A stretch of DNA of 64,000 bases, from the NCBI GenBank assembly GCA_036265815.1, contig DATAOI010000028.1, positions 46,681-110,680 of the forward strand, written 5' to 3'. Numbering within the stretch: position 1 is the stretch's first letter; each line of letters begins with the position of its first letter. The stretch is from Gemmatimonadales bacterium. GTDB lineage: Bacteria > Gemmatimonadota > Gemmatimonadetes > Gemmatimonadales > GWC2-71-9. Below, piece after piece: positions 25,120-34,054 of this stretch. A program made the position numbers and the translations under genes. The notes beneath the pieces are model-generated. The model worked only from the letters and a program-made list of their open reading frames with translations. It searched no databases and was not told where the DNA came from.

Positions 25120-26280
25120 ATGCGTATCGCACATGTGGTGCCTCCTGGGGTGCATCCGTATTCCGGGCTCCTGACCGCGCTGGTGCACCTGGCCTCGGCA
25201 CTGGCCGACAGAAAGCATCATGTCCAGGTATGGCACTTCGGCGCCTGGTCTCGCGAAGCGATGCAGCTGGGCCGGGTGCTCGACACGGCGGGCGTGGAGC
25301 GAATCATTCTCCCCTCCGGCCCCGCCCCCTTTCGAGCACCTCCGCGGTTAGCTGAGCTGGTCAGGGCGCAGAGCCCGCAGATTTTCCATCTTCACGGCGT
25401 ATTCAATCCGGCTAATTATTGGCTCGCCCGTGAGCTGGCTGTCGCGTTCGTGATTTCTCCGCACGGGGGCTATGCTCCTGGCTCCCTGGCGTACCACACT
25501 ACCAGAAAGCGGGTCTTCAAACATTTTTGTGAGTTGCCCATGCTCCGCCGAGCGCGGGTGGTGTGCGCGCTCACCGAGGCGGAGGCAGAGGACGCTCGCG
25601 CCTTCGGGATCGGGCGACCGATAGCTGTCGTCCCGAACGGTGTGACGCCGGTGCCTCCGACGCTCGACCGAGCCTCCTTCAGAGCCGAGCTGGGGATGGC
25701 GGCCGCCGGCCGTCTTGCCGTTTATGCCGGTCGACTCGACGTGCGCGCGAAGCGCCTGGACCACCTGGTGCGGGGGTTGGCCTCGGCACCAGAGTGGACT
25801 CTTGCTCTCCTCGGAGGAGATTTCCGATCCGGCGCCGACCACCTTCGGGCGATCTGCCGGGAGGCCGGCGTGGCCGCTCGGGTGCATCTGGTCGAACCGC
25901 GGCGAGGAGACGACCTCTTGGAGGCGCTCTCGGCCGCCGACGTCTTCGTCCTCCTCTCCCGCTCGGAGGGTATGCCGATGGGATTGCTGGAGGCAGCCGC
26001 TTGCGGCGTCCCGGGCTTGGTGAGCTCCGAGGTGGAGCGAGCGGTGGGTCAGGTCGCCAGGAGAGCCGGGTGGCTGGTCGAGCCGACCAGAGTCGGTGAG
26101 GCGCTGCGGGCGTTAGCCTTAGAGGTGCCTGAGGAGTGGATACGTCGCCGGCAGGCGGCGGCTGAGTGGGCGGGTGAGTATCGTTGGCCAGTTATCGCCG
26201 AGCGCATGGAGCAGGTCTACGCCTCTGCCCTCGTTCCCCCGCCGCTGCGAGCTGTGCCTGCCGCAGGGCATACGTGCTGA
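25120..26280 (+). CDS. Glycosyltransferase family 4
   Basis: This 386-residue GT-B enzyme starts MRIAHVVPPGVHPYSGLLTALVHLA, with the N-terminal acceptor-side fold and QIFHLHGVFNPANYWLA. The second half has VYAGRLDVRAKRLDHLV and the donor-binding motif LLSRSEGMPMGLLEAAACGVP (E-x7-E). It would act on the cytoplasmic face to extend the lipid-linked repeat. It heads an operon of four glycosyltransferase genes, each overlapping the next by a few bases (GTGCTGA junction with the first GT2 gene). Confidence 0.82.
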   Translation: MRIAHVVPPGVHPYSGLLTALVHLASALADRKHHVQVWHFGAWSREAMQLGRVLDTAGVERIILPSGPAPFRAPPRLAELVRAQSPQIFHLHGVFNPANYWLARELAVAFVISPHGGYAPGSLAYHTTRKRVFKHFCELPMLRRARVVCALTEAEAEDARAFGIGRPIAVVPNGVTPVPPTLDRASFRAELGMAAAGRLAVYAGRLDVRAKRLDHLVRGLASAPEWTLALLGGDFRSGADHLRAICREAGVAARVHLVEPRRGDDLLEALSAADVFVLLSRSEGMPMGLLEAAACGVPGLVSSEVERAVGQVARRAGWLVEPTRVGEALRALALEVPEEWIRRRQAAAEWAGEYRWPVIAERMEQVYASALVPPPLRAVPAAGHTC

Positions 26281-27245
26281 GCGTCATCGTTCCCACCTAC
26301 AATCGCCGGGCCTCCGTGATTCGCCTGCTGGAGGCGCTAGGACGCCAACGGCAGATCACCGACGCGCTCGAAATTCTGGTGATGGTCGACGGATCCTCCG
26401 ACGATACGGTCGACGTGGTCCGGAGCCGAACCTGGCCCTTCGACGTCCGGGTGATCGAGCAGCCCCGGCAAGGCCAGGCTGCCGCGAGGAACCGGGGTGC
26501 CGGTGCGGCGCGAGGAGACGTTCTGGTGTTCCTGGACGATGACATGGTGCCGCAACCGACATTTCTCCATGAGCTCCTTACGACGCTCGACGACGGGGTC
26601 GACTGCGTGATCCCAGCTCTGGAGATCGGGGACTGGGTCCCCGACCATCTCCTCGCCCGGGAGTTCGGGTTTTGGAACCGGGAGGCCGCCCGCCCGATGC
26701 CGCACGACCCGGTCCGCTTCGAACAGGTGTTGTTTTCCGCCAATGCAATTCGGCGGAGCTGGTTCGAGCAGATGGGTGGATTCGACGAGTCCTTCACTGC
26801 GGGGGGCGCGTATGGGAACGAAGACATCGAGCTTGGGCATCGGCTGCTCAAGGCAGGTGCCGTGTTTCGTCACCAACCGCGCGCACGCGCGCAAACCGAG
26901 CCCCTTCTCGACGCCGCACTTGTGCTTCGACGCGAGCGCGACGTGGCCAGGAACGACGTACGCCTGGTCGCCAAGCACCGTGAGCTCGGGAGCGAGGTGT
27001 TCGGGCACCGCCTTCGAGAGTCCCGGATCCATCGCCTGGTCGCCCCCGCCCTGCTGGCCGCGCCTTGGCTCGCGATTCTCACCGCGCCGGTTCGCCACGC
27101 GCTGCTCTTCGGCATTCGCCGGGGTCTGGTGGGGAGACTGCCATATCGCATCTGGTTCGCCCTGAGAGCCGTGGATTACTGGCAGGGTGTCGCTGCCTGC
27201 GGAGGGCGGTCCCTGGTCAAGGCAACAACCGGCACGCATGCCTGA
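26274..27245 (+). CDS. Glycosyltransferase family 2, tandem copy 1
   Basis: I start at GTG 26274, inside the end of the GT4 gene; the frame is open to 26184 but only as overlap. The 323-residue protein begins at once with the GT-A fold: LSVIVPTYNRR, VDGSSDDT, the metal-binding LDDDM (DxD, residue ~87), and the acceptor/catalytic GNEDIELG (ED, ~183). The C-terminal ~100 residues are amphipathic and Arg-rich and probably sit on the membrane. It is one of three adjacent paralogues, with copies 2 and 3 following through overlapping start/stop codons. This suggests successive sugar additions by duplicated enzymes. Confidence 0.8.
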   Translation: MLSVIVPTYNRRASVIRLLEALGRQRQITDALEILVMVDGSSDDTVDVVRSRTWPFDVRVIEQPRQGQAAARNRGAGAARGDVLVFLDDDMVPQPTFLHELLTTLDDGVDCVIPALEIGDWVPDHLLAREFGFWNREAARPMPHDPVRFEQVLFSANAIRRSWFEQMGGFDESFTAGGAYGNEDIELGHRLLKAGAVFRHQPRARAQTEPLLDAALVLRRERDVARNDVRLVAKHRELGSEVFGHRLRESRIHRLVAPALLAAPWLAILTAPVRHALLFGIRRGLVGRLPYRIWFALRAVDYWQGVAACGGRSLVKATTGTHA

Positions 27246-28215
27246 CCCCGTCCTCAGCATCGTCGTCCCGACCCATCAACGCCGCGATCAGGTGCTGCGG
27301 CTCTTGCAAGCCCTGGGCGAGCAGAGCATGGATCCCGCAGCCTTCGAAGTGGTCGTGGTGGCTGATGGCTGCAGCGACGGCACCGCTCGGGCCGTGCGGG
27401 AGACCCGACTGCCGTATGCCGTCCGGGTCATCGAGCAGCGACAGCAAGGCCAGGGCGCAGCCCGGAATCACGGGGTGGCGGAGAGCAGCGGTAGCCAGCT
27501 GATCTTCTTCGATGATGACGTGGTGCCGGATGCCCAATTTCTGCGCAGCCTCAGCCGGTCGTTCGCCGAGGGGGCCGATGTCGTCCTCCCGTTCGTCCGC
27601 GTCGCTCCGTGGGTGCCGGAGAGTCTCCTCGCGCGCGAGCAGCGGGAATGGGACGCGGAGGTCGTGGCGGCCATGGCTCAGGACCGTCCGACGATGGACC
27701 ACATCCATTTCATCGCTACGGGCATGACCCGGGCCTGCTTCGAGGCGGTCGGGGGTTTCGATGGGTCGTTCACGGCCGAGGGCGCCTGGGGAAAGGAAGA
27801 TACGGAGCTGGGTTATCGCCTGCTGCGGGGGGGATACCGGATCTGTTGTCGACCTGAGCTGGTGGTGGACAGCGACTGCGTGGTGGATCCCGTCGTGGCG
27901 CTCCGGCGGGCCCGGTCGCTGGGTGCCAACGACGTCCGTTTCGCCCGCAAGCACCCGGACGTCGCCATGGCGCTGATCCGAGACGGGCTTTGTCGGCGGC
28001 GCATTCCGCGGACGGTAGGGGCGCTAGTGTTGAGGCGGCCGCAGGCAGTGCGATGGCTCGCCCCACTCCGCCAGGCGGTCATCGCCGCTATCAACCGGGG
28101 CTGGACCGGCGCCGTACTTTACCGGCTCTGGATCGGCGTGTGGACGGCCGAGTGGTGGCTGGGGCTGGTGGAGGCTGGGGGCAAGGATTTGGGCCTGCAG
28201 GGTCTCCGCCGGTGA
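27238..28215 (+). CDS. Glycosyltransferase family 2, tandem copy 2
   Basis: 325 residues from ATG 27238, which overlaps the stop of copy 1 by eight bases (ATGCCTGA). It has the same plan as copy 1: LSIVVPTHQRR, VADGCSDGT, the metal-binding FDDDVVP and the ED motif in GKEDTELG. The C-terminal half, including the ARKHPD helix, also matches. The paralogues are similar but not near-identical, so the duplication is not recent. The nucleotide-sugar donor is unknown. The end overlaps the GTG of copy 3 (GTGA). Confidence 0.8.
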   Translation: MPDPVLSIVVPTHQRRDQVLRLLQALGEQSMDPAAFEVVVVADGCSDGTARAVRETRLPYAVRVIEQRQQGQGAARNHGVAESSGSQLIFFDDDVVPDAQFLRSLSRSFAEGADVVLPFVRVAPWVPESLLAREQREWDAEVVAAMAQDRPTMDHIHFIATGMTRACFEAVGGFDGSFTAEGAWGKEDTELGYRLLRGGYRICCRPELVVDSDCVVDPVVALRRARSLGANDVRFARKHPDVAMALIRDGLCRRRIPRTVGALVLRRPQAVRWLAPLRQAVIAAINRGWTGAVLYRLWIGVWTAEWWLGLVEAGGKDLGLQGLRR

Positions 28216-30056
28216 GTCCCGGGCCGCGGATCTCAGTCATCGTCCCCACGTATCAGCGACGCGCGCTCGTCGTGCGCCTCGTCCACTTGCTTGGGAGCCA
28301 GGAGTATGCCCACGGCTTCGAGGCTATCGTGGTGGTGGACGGCTCGACCGACGACACGGAGGCGGGACTGGCCGCACTCCATCCTCGGTTTCCCTTGCAG
28401 GTGATTTCTCAGCCGAATTCCGGCCCGGCCCGTGCGCGAAACCGCGGCGCGGAGGCGGCGCGGGGCGACATCTTTCTTTTCCTCGACGATGACATGGAGC
28501 CGGATCCGCACTTGTTGGCCGAACACGATCGGTGTTATGCCGACGGTGCGGACACCGTCTCGGGAGTGATGCCGCTCCATCCGGACTCGCCCTCGACCCT
28601 GCTCACTGATGGCGTCCGGTTCTGGGCGGAGGACCTCGCCCGCCGACTGTCTCAGTCAGGCTACGGGCCACGGGTCGACGAGTTGGTCAGCGGACAACTC
28701 TCGGTTCGGAGAGACGTCTTCACCCAGCTGGGTGGGTTCGACGAGCACTTCACCGCCCAGGGCAGCTATGGGAACGAAGACCTGGACTTCGCCCACCGGC
28801 TCGTCGGCGCGGGCTATCGCTCCATGCACAACCCGCGGGCCATCAGCTGGCAGCGCTATGTGGTCGACGCCGCGAGTCATCTGCGGCAGTACGGTCAGGT
28901 CGGTCAGGCGGACGTCGCCATCATCCGCAAGCACCCGGAGCTGTTCGAGTCCGTTGTGGCGAGCAAGCTGGCAGACTCGGAAATCCACCGGTGGACTCGG
29001 CAGGTGGTAAGGGGAGCGCCGCGACTCGCGGACCTGACTTCTCGCCTGCTGGAGCCGTGGATCGCGCGGCGGGTGGACGGCGGTCGTCGGGACCGGGGCA
29101 CCGCGTGGCTGTTCTTTGCCTTGCGCTCGGTACGCTACTGGTTGGGGGTCGCTCGAGCGGGCGGGATTCCCCGGGCTCGCCCCATGCGTGTCCTTAGCTA
29201 TCACGCCATCGCAGACCTGTCCGGCGACCCCGTGCTGGAGCAGTACGGAGTTCCTCCATCGTCCTTCCAGCAGCAACTCGTCACGATGCAGCGAGCCGGC
29301 TTTCACTTCATCACCGCGGACGAATTCATCCGGTTCCTGGGTGGCGAAGGTGGACTGCCCCGCCGCGCGGTGCTGCTCACCTTCGATGACTGCTACCAGG
29401 ACCTGGCGGACAATGCACTACCGCTGCTCCGCCAGCTGCGGATCCCTGCCGTCGCCTTTGCCGTCAGTGGACTGGTCGGGGGCCTGAACGAGTGGGATCT
29501 CCGGGTCGGGAGGCGAGCACTCCGGCTGCTGGATTCGTCCGGGCTGAGGCAGCTGGTCCAGAACTGGGTAGAGATCGGAGCCCACTCCTGCACCCACCCC
29601 AACTTGACCACGATCTCCGATGCACAACTGGCCGACGAAACCGTGGGCTCGGCGGCGCAGCTGGCCACCCTGGCTCACCATCCTGTCCGCCTTTTTGCTT
29701 ACCCCTATGGCGCCCACGACGCGCGGGTCCACCAGGCCGTCCGAGCCGCGGGATTTGCTGCAGCCTTCACCGTCGACCCTGGCTGGGTCCACCCGGGCCG
29801 CGACCGGTACACCGTTCCTCGTGTGGAGATCATGAGGAGGGACGTAGGGTGGCGGTTTCGCCTCAAGCTCGGCGTGGCCGGACGAAGCCTTCGACCGCGA
29901 CTGGGAATTCGCCGGCGGCTCAGGCAGTGGCTAGGACCTAGGCATTCGCCAGGGGGAGTCTCAGCCGCTCTGCCAGACGAGGAAACGCGTGCGCGAAGTC
30001 CCGCAGCAGCCCAAGACCGAGCTGCCCATCGAGAGCCCACAGCAGGGTCGCCGTGA
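28212..30056 (+). CDS. Bifunctional GT2 glycosyltransferase - NodB polysaccharide deacetylase fusion (tandem copy 3)
   Basis: A 614-residue protein starting at the GTG of a GTGA overlap. Residues ~1-310 are a GT2 closely like copies 1 and 2 (ISVIVPTYQRR, VVDGSTDDT, LDDDMEP, GNEDLDFAHR). From residue ~324 (MRVLSYHAI) a complete NodB deacetylase follows, with LTFDDCYQDL (~391; catalytic/metal Asp pair), the HSCTHPN metal ligands (~457) and LFAYPYG. One chain could therefore add an N-acetylated sugar and then deacetylate it, much as PgaC and PgaB do as separate proteins. No signal peptide or clear membrane helix separates the domains, so both probably face the cytoplasm. The last ~39 codons overlap the convergent flippase gene. 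Confidence 0.82.
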   Translation: MSPGPRISVIVPTYQRRALVVRLVHLLGSQEYAHGFEAIVVVDGSTDDTEAGLAALHPRFPLQVISQPNSGPARARNRGAEAARGDIFLFLDDDMEPDPHLLAEHDRCYADGADTVSGVMPLHPDSPSTLLTDGVRFWAEDLARRLSQSGYGPRVDELVSGQLSVRRDVFTQLGGFDEHFTAQGSYGNEDLDFAHRLVGAGYRSMHNPRAISWQRYVVDAASHLRQYGQVGQADVAIIRKHPELFESVVASKLADSEIHRWTRQVVRGAPRLADLTSRLLEPWIARRVDGGRRDRGTAWLFFALRSVRYWLGVARAGGIPRARPMRVLSYHAIADLSGDPVLEQYGVPPSSFQQQLVTMQRAGFHFITADEFIRFLGGEGGLPRRAVLLTFDDCYQDLADNALPLLRQLRIPAVAFAVSGLVGGLNEWDLRVGRRALRLLDSSGLRQLVQNWVEIGAHSCTHPNLTTISDAQLADETVGSAAQLATLAHHPVRLFAYPYGAHDARVHQAVRAAGFAAAFTVDPGWVHPGRDRYTVPRVEIMRRDVGWRFRLKLGVAGRSLRPRLGIRRRLRQWLGPRHSPGGVSAALPDEETRARSPAAAQDRAAHREPTAGSP

Positions 30057-31416
30057 CGACGCTGGCGGCCGCCACCGCGGTGCCTAATCCGAGGATCCCG
30101 GGCAGGACGGCATCGATCGACCAGGCAATCATCCCGGCCATTCCGGACGCCACCGCAATCGCGGTCAGGGGTTTGACCAGCCCGTGGAATGGCGAATGAC
30201 CCAGCGCCTGCCGAGCATAGATGGCGCACACAGCGCACACGACGGCCTGCGCCAGAACCCAGGCCATAGCGGCCCCCATGAGCCCGTAGGCACGCGTGAG
30301 CGCCCAGACCGAGGTGACCACACTGGTCGTCAACACGGTAAAAAGCGCCGCAAGCTTCTGGGGTTGACCTCTTCCCTGGAGCAGCGGCGAGGTGGCATCG
30401 AACAGGATGCCGAGGATCCCGGCGATTGCCAGGACCCGGATCACCGGTTCCGTCCCGGTCCACTGCGGGCTCAGCACGTAGCGCACGAGCGAAGGAGCAA
30501 GGGCGGCGACGATGGCGTACACCGGCATGAGAACGGCCGCCATGGCCACGAAGCTAGCGCGAAAAGCCAGCCCAACCCGCCGGGGATCGGACTGAACCTG
30601 CGCGTGGACGGGAAACGCCACGGCCCCGACAATGCCGCTCACCACGTCATTGGGTAGCAGCGCCAGACTCGCAGCCAGAAAATAGAGTCCTACGGACGCC
30701 GTGCCCAGTTGCCGCGAGATGACTGCGCGAAGCACGGCGTCACCGACTACTTCGATCAGTCCGCTGAGCAGGATCCAGCGTCCATAGCGGAAGAGCGGAC
30801 CGGCCGACCCGGGGTCCAGCGCCAGGCGGGGCCGATGAGGCGCCAGGACGTATGACAGGAGAGTGCCGGCCAGCGAGCCGACGAGAGTCCCGGCGATCAG
30901 GGCCCAGGCACCGACTGCCGAGGCGAGCGCGATGGAGACGGCCGCCGCCACCAGCGTCGAGGAGAGCTCCAGCACCGCCAGGGATCGAAACCGGAGATCC
31001 CGCTCGAGATCGGCCACCCGAATGCTCGCCAAGGCCCCGAGCATGGGTCGGAGGGCCAGGCCGCGGAGCAGCGGTGCGGCACGTGGCTCCGAGAAGAAGC
31101 CGGCCAGGAGCGGGGCGGCGACGAACACCACCGCACCAATGGCCAGCGCGCGCGCCAACCCGACCGTCCACGCCGCGTCATACTGTCGGGTCTCGGACTG
31201 TCTCCGCTGCACCAGTGCGGGGATCATGCCGAAATTGGTGGCGCTCAGCAAGACGTCGAGCGGCACGACGGCGATGGCGAAGAGCCCGAATTCATCCGGA
31301 TCCAGGAGACGGGCCAGGATGAGGTACCGCGCCAGGAGCAGGGCCTTCCCCCCGAAGAGCTGTACGGCTCGCCAGACCATGGCGTCTCCCGCCCGCCGGG
31401 CGAGCGCCGTGCTCAC
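29938..31416 (-). CDS. Wzx-like lipopolysaccharide/EPS flippase (MOP superfamily)
   Basis: This 492-residue protein has about 12-14 membrane helices and the signature N-terminus of oligosaccharide flippases (WRAVQLFGGKALLLARYLILARLLDPDEFGLFAIA, in two blocks), with repeated internal charged residues between helices. It moves undecaprenyl-linked repeat units to the periplasmic side for the Wzy polymerase. It starts at GTG one base after the stop of the upstream GT2 gene. The 3' end overlaps the deacetylase fusion gene tail-to-tail by 119 bp, which is unusually long. Confidence 0.85.
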   Translation of the reverse strand: MSTALARRAGDAMVWRAVQLFGGKALLLARYLILARLLDPDEFGLFAIAVVPLDVLLSATNFGMIPALVQRRQSETRQYDAAWTVGLARALAIGAVVFVAAPLLAGFFSEPRAAPLLRGLALRPMLGALASIRVADLERDLRFRSLAVLELSSTLVAAAVSIALASAVGAWALIAGTLVGSLAGTLLSYVLAPHRPRLALDPGSAGPLFRYGRWILLSGLIEVVGDAVLRAVISRQLGTASVGLYFLAASLALLPNDVVSGIVGAVAFPVHAQVQSDPRRVGLAFRASFVAMAAVLMPVYAIVAALAPSLVRYVLSPQWTGTEPVIRVLAIAGILGILFDATSPLLQGRGQPQKLAALFTVLTTSVVTSVWALTRAYGLMGAAMAWVLAQAVVCAVCAIYARQALGHSPFHGLVKPLTAIAVASGMAGMIAWSIDAVLPGILGLGTAVAAASVVTATLLWALDGQLGLGLLRDFAHAFPRLAERLRLPLANA

Positions 31417-31417
31417 G

Positions 31418-32293
31418 CTAGCCCCGCCTCAGGCCGGCCAGGATGCCGGGCAGCAGCTCACCGACATACGCGCGGCCGATGGTCGCGAGCTCGGAGTCGC
31501 CGGTGGCCGTGCCGCGCGCAATAAGCCAGGGGCCCCGCAAGAGGTCGTACGCCGCCCTTAACCCGATGAACCAATCTCCCTGTCGGATGTAGTGGCCGTA
31601 GAATCCCCCTTGACTCTTGGCGTAGCGGCGGTAGGTGGCGGCCAGCTGGACGTTGTCTCGCCAGGCGAGGTGACCGACCCGGACCCCGGGCGCATAGAGA
31701 ATGGGAATGCCTCCCCGAAGAGCACGATAAGACCACTCGGCATCCTCGGCGTAGCGGACGCTCGGGTGCTCGTCCATCCCGCCAAGTCGCTTCAAAAGCT
31801 CGCGGGCGAAGCCCATGTTGTTCGAGAAGAGCGGATCGCGCCGCAGCAGGGGACGTCGGTGGAGTCCCGGAACCTCGCTCGAAATGAGCGACGGGGCTTC
31901 CCCTCCCTGCCCTTGCTCCCGGAGCAGGTCGACGCGTCCTGTGACCAGCACACCAGGATGGGCTCGGAGCGTCGTCACCAAGCGCTCGAGCCACTCCGGA
32001 TGTACGCGGCAATCATCGTCGGTCGCCGCGATGAACGGCGACACCACTCGCTCAAATCCCCGATTCCGGGCAGCGGCCGCTCCGGTTTGCGCCGATCGAA
32101 GCCGTTCGGCCATCAGGCCACGCGCTTTCAACTCATCGATCCACGCATCCACGTCCTGGTTGGTCCCTTGGTCGACCACGACGAGGCGGCTGGGCCAGGC
32201 ACTTCCTTCGGCGACCGAGCGCAGGCAGTCACGCAGCAGCGCTCGCCCGATCGTCGGGATAACTACGGTAATGTCCTCTAGCACCGGTGGCAT
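31418..32293 (-). CDS. Glycosyltransferase family 2
   Basis: I take ATG 32293 (291 residues). The frame extends to 32350, but the GT-A fold begins at ITVVIPTIGR. The motifs are LVVVDQGTN, the metal-binding TDDDCRV (DxD), and RYAEDAEWSYRAL (catalytic ED). It resembles rhamnosyl-/galactofuranosyl-type GT2 enzymes in which the acceptor loop follows NNMGFARELLKRLGGMDE. Its stop is one base before the flippase GTG, so the two are co-translated. It fits a polymer containing rhamnose made by the rml operon at 53.9-57.3 kb, but that link is only an inference. Confidence 0.8.
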   Translation of the reverse strand: MPPVLEDITVVIPTIGRALLRDCLRSVAEGSAWPSRLVVVDQGTNQDVDAWIDELKARGLMAERLRSAQTGAAAARNRGFERVVSPFIAATDDDCRVHPEWLERLVTTLRAHPGVLVTGRVDLLREQGQGGEAPSLISSEVPGLHRRPLLRRDPLFSNNMGFARELLKRLGGMDEHPSVRYAEDAEWSYRALRGGIPILYAPGVRVGHLAWRDNVQLAATYRRYAKSQGGFYGHYIRQGDWFIGLRAAYDLLRGPWLIARGTATGDSELATIGRAYVGELLPGILAGLRRG

Positions 32294-32433
32294 TCGAGGC
32301 TCAGCACCAGACCTGGTGGCGAGGGCACCGTGATCGCCTGTATGTTGCACGCCGAGCAGGTATCTCCCACTCCGGGTAGCCCTTCGGCACGAGCTGAAGC
32401 ACCCGAGGTAGATCGCTTCTCACCCGTCCTCGG

Positions 32434-33420
32434 ATGAGCCGATTGAGTAGCGCCCTATTGAGCGCCGGCACGACGTGCCTGAAACGGGCAGGCCCGCGCC
32501 GGGTCATGCTGAGCGCAGCCCGTGTGCGGCGCAGGAGCCTGGTGCTCCTGTACCATCGCGTCGCAGCCCCCGAGTCCCCACCCGGGTCGATCGTACCATC
32601 CGTTCCCGGCGGCCTGTTCCGGCGGCAGTTGCAGGTCCTGGGTGAGATCGGAGAACTCCTCCCATTGTCGGCGTTGCTCAGGAGCTCCGAGCCTCGTCGG
32701 AAGGTCGGCTTCGCCATCACTTTCGACGACGATCACCCGAGTCATGTGGAGCAGGCGCTCCCCGTGCTGCGGGAGTTGGGAGTCCCGGCCACGTTCTTTC
32801 TCTCAGGGCGAGCACTACACGGACTCGGCCCGTACTGGTGGGAGCTCCTCGAATGGCAGATCGCGACCGAAGGCCTCGAGCGTACGCGCCGACGATTGCA
32901 TCTGCGCGGGAGCACGCCGGCCGAGCTGGCCGCGGAGTGCGAGATCGATGCCGCCAGCCGGCGACTTCTGGAGATGCTGCCCAGTGCCTCGATCCCTCAG
33001 CTCGACCCCGCTGGCCTGAGCATGCTGGCTCATGCCGGCATGTCCATCGGATTCCACACCCTCCGGCACCCGGTGCTGACGATGGTACCGGATCAGGCCC
33101 TCCATCGCGAGCTACTCGATGGGCGCGACGAACTGGAGCGTGCCGTCAGGCGGGAAGTCCGCCTCCTCGCATACCCTCATGGCAAGGCCGACCCCAGAAT
33201 AGCACGCGCAGCCCGAACCGCCGGTTACCATGGGGGCTTCCGGACCGGTGGGCGGCCGGTATCCGATAGCGCGGACCCCTTTCTGCTCGGCCGCTGGGAG
33301 CCCGGGGCTCTGGAAACCGATGACTTCGCGGCCCAAGCCGCCCTTCGTCTCAATCTGCCGGTCGGCGCGCCTGAAGGATCAGGGTCGCGGGCCAGTTCCG
33401 GGCGAATGGACGAAGGGTGA
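32434..33420 (+). CDS. Polysaccharide deacetylase (NodB-type) family protein
   Basis: A 328-residue NodB-fold protein. LVLLYHRV is the usual strand-1 start and ITFDDDHPSH (~93-102) holds the catalytic Asp and a metal ligand. GFHTLRHPVL (~206) is the HxxxH metal motif, and LAYPHGKAD the late RxxPxG-like motif. It removes acetyl (or other acyl) groups from amino sugars. There is no signal peptide. It is a single-gene unit between two minus-strand blocks, and its 3' end overlaps the methyltransferase gene tail-to-tail by 71 bp. It is the third deacetylase domain in the locus, after 757 and the fusion at 28212. Confidence 0.8.
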   Translation: MSRLSSALLSAGTTCLKRAGPRRVMLSAARVRRRSLVLLYHRVAAPESPPGSIVPSVPGGLFRRQLQVLGEIGELLPLSALLRSSEPRRKVGFAITFDDDHPSHVEQALPVLRELGVPATFFLSGRALHGLGPYWWELLEWQIATEGLERTRRRLHLRGSTPAELAAECEIDAASRRLLEMLPSASIPQLDPAGLSMLAHAGMSIGFHTLRHPVLTMVPDQALHRELLDGRDELERAVRREVRLLAYPHGKADPRIARAARTAGYHGGFRTGGRPVSDSADPFLLGRWEPGALETDDFAAQAALRLNLPVGAPEGSGSRASSGRMDEG

Positions 33421-34054
33421 CATCGAGAGCGGCACCGACCCCGTTGAGGGCAACCGCCATGGCCGGCGCGAGTCCGCGCGCCACTTTGGACCGCCGCGCG
33501 GCTGCGGCTCCGAGACTGCCGACGATATAGGCCAGCCCAGTGCCGGTGCCGCCGGCGCCGAGGACTTGGACGTCCGACCAGGCGCGGAACAACGCCCCCA
33601 GCTGGTCTGGGCGGTATCGCCGATCAAAGGACAGCTCTCGCCGGAAGAGATACGGTACGGTCACCACGGCCCAACCCCCGGGCCGGAGTACTCTGAGCAT
33701 CTCACCGACCACCGCGACCGGGTCCGTCGTCAAGTATAGCGCCTGGGTGCACAATATGAGTCCGAAGGTACGATCGCGGAACGGGAGCGGCATGGATCCC
33801 AGCAGATCGGCTCGGCCGAAGTGGCGATCGAGATCGAGGCCCCAAACGGGTCTTGCGGAAATCAGCTCCCGGTAGGGCTGGCTGCCGCAATACAGATCGA
33901 GCGTTGGGCCTCGAAACTTCTCCCCATTCAGCAGAGGGCCCAGACTGCGCACCAGGGCTGCGAGGTGCAGGTAGTCCCACTGAGTGGGCTTCGGCGCCAG
34001 TCGTGCACTCCGGATCCGCTTCACCACTGCTGGCGGTAAAGGGAGGCGTCTCAC
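33350..34054 (-). CDS. Class I SAM-dependent methyltransferase
   Basis: 234 residues from the GTG that overlaps the stop of the GT2 gene (GTGA); GTG 34060 is the alternative. The much longer open frame upstream is a shadow of that gene. Motif I is LDLYCGSQPY, followed by an acidic residue (WGLDLDRH) for the SAM ribose. FGLILCTQALYLTTDP is motif III-like, and LRPGGWAVVTVPY is motif IV. In this setting it probably methylates a sugar hydroxyl or carboxyl of the repeat unit or caps the chain. Unlike the protein at 2785, its SAM site looks intact. Confidence 0.75.
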   Translation of the reverse strand: MRRLPLPPAVVKRIRSARLAPKPTQWDYLHLAALVRSLGPLLNGEKFRGPTLDLYCGSQPYRELISARPVWGLDLDRHFGRADLLGSMPLPFRDRTFGLILCTQALYLTTDPVAVVGEMLRVLRPGGWAVVTVPYLFRRELSFDRRYRPDQLGALFRAWSDVQVLGAGGTGTGLAYIVGSLGAAAARRSKVARGLAPAMAVALNGVGAALDVTLRPFARNWPATLILQARRPAD

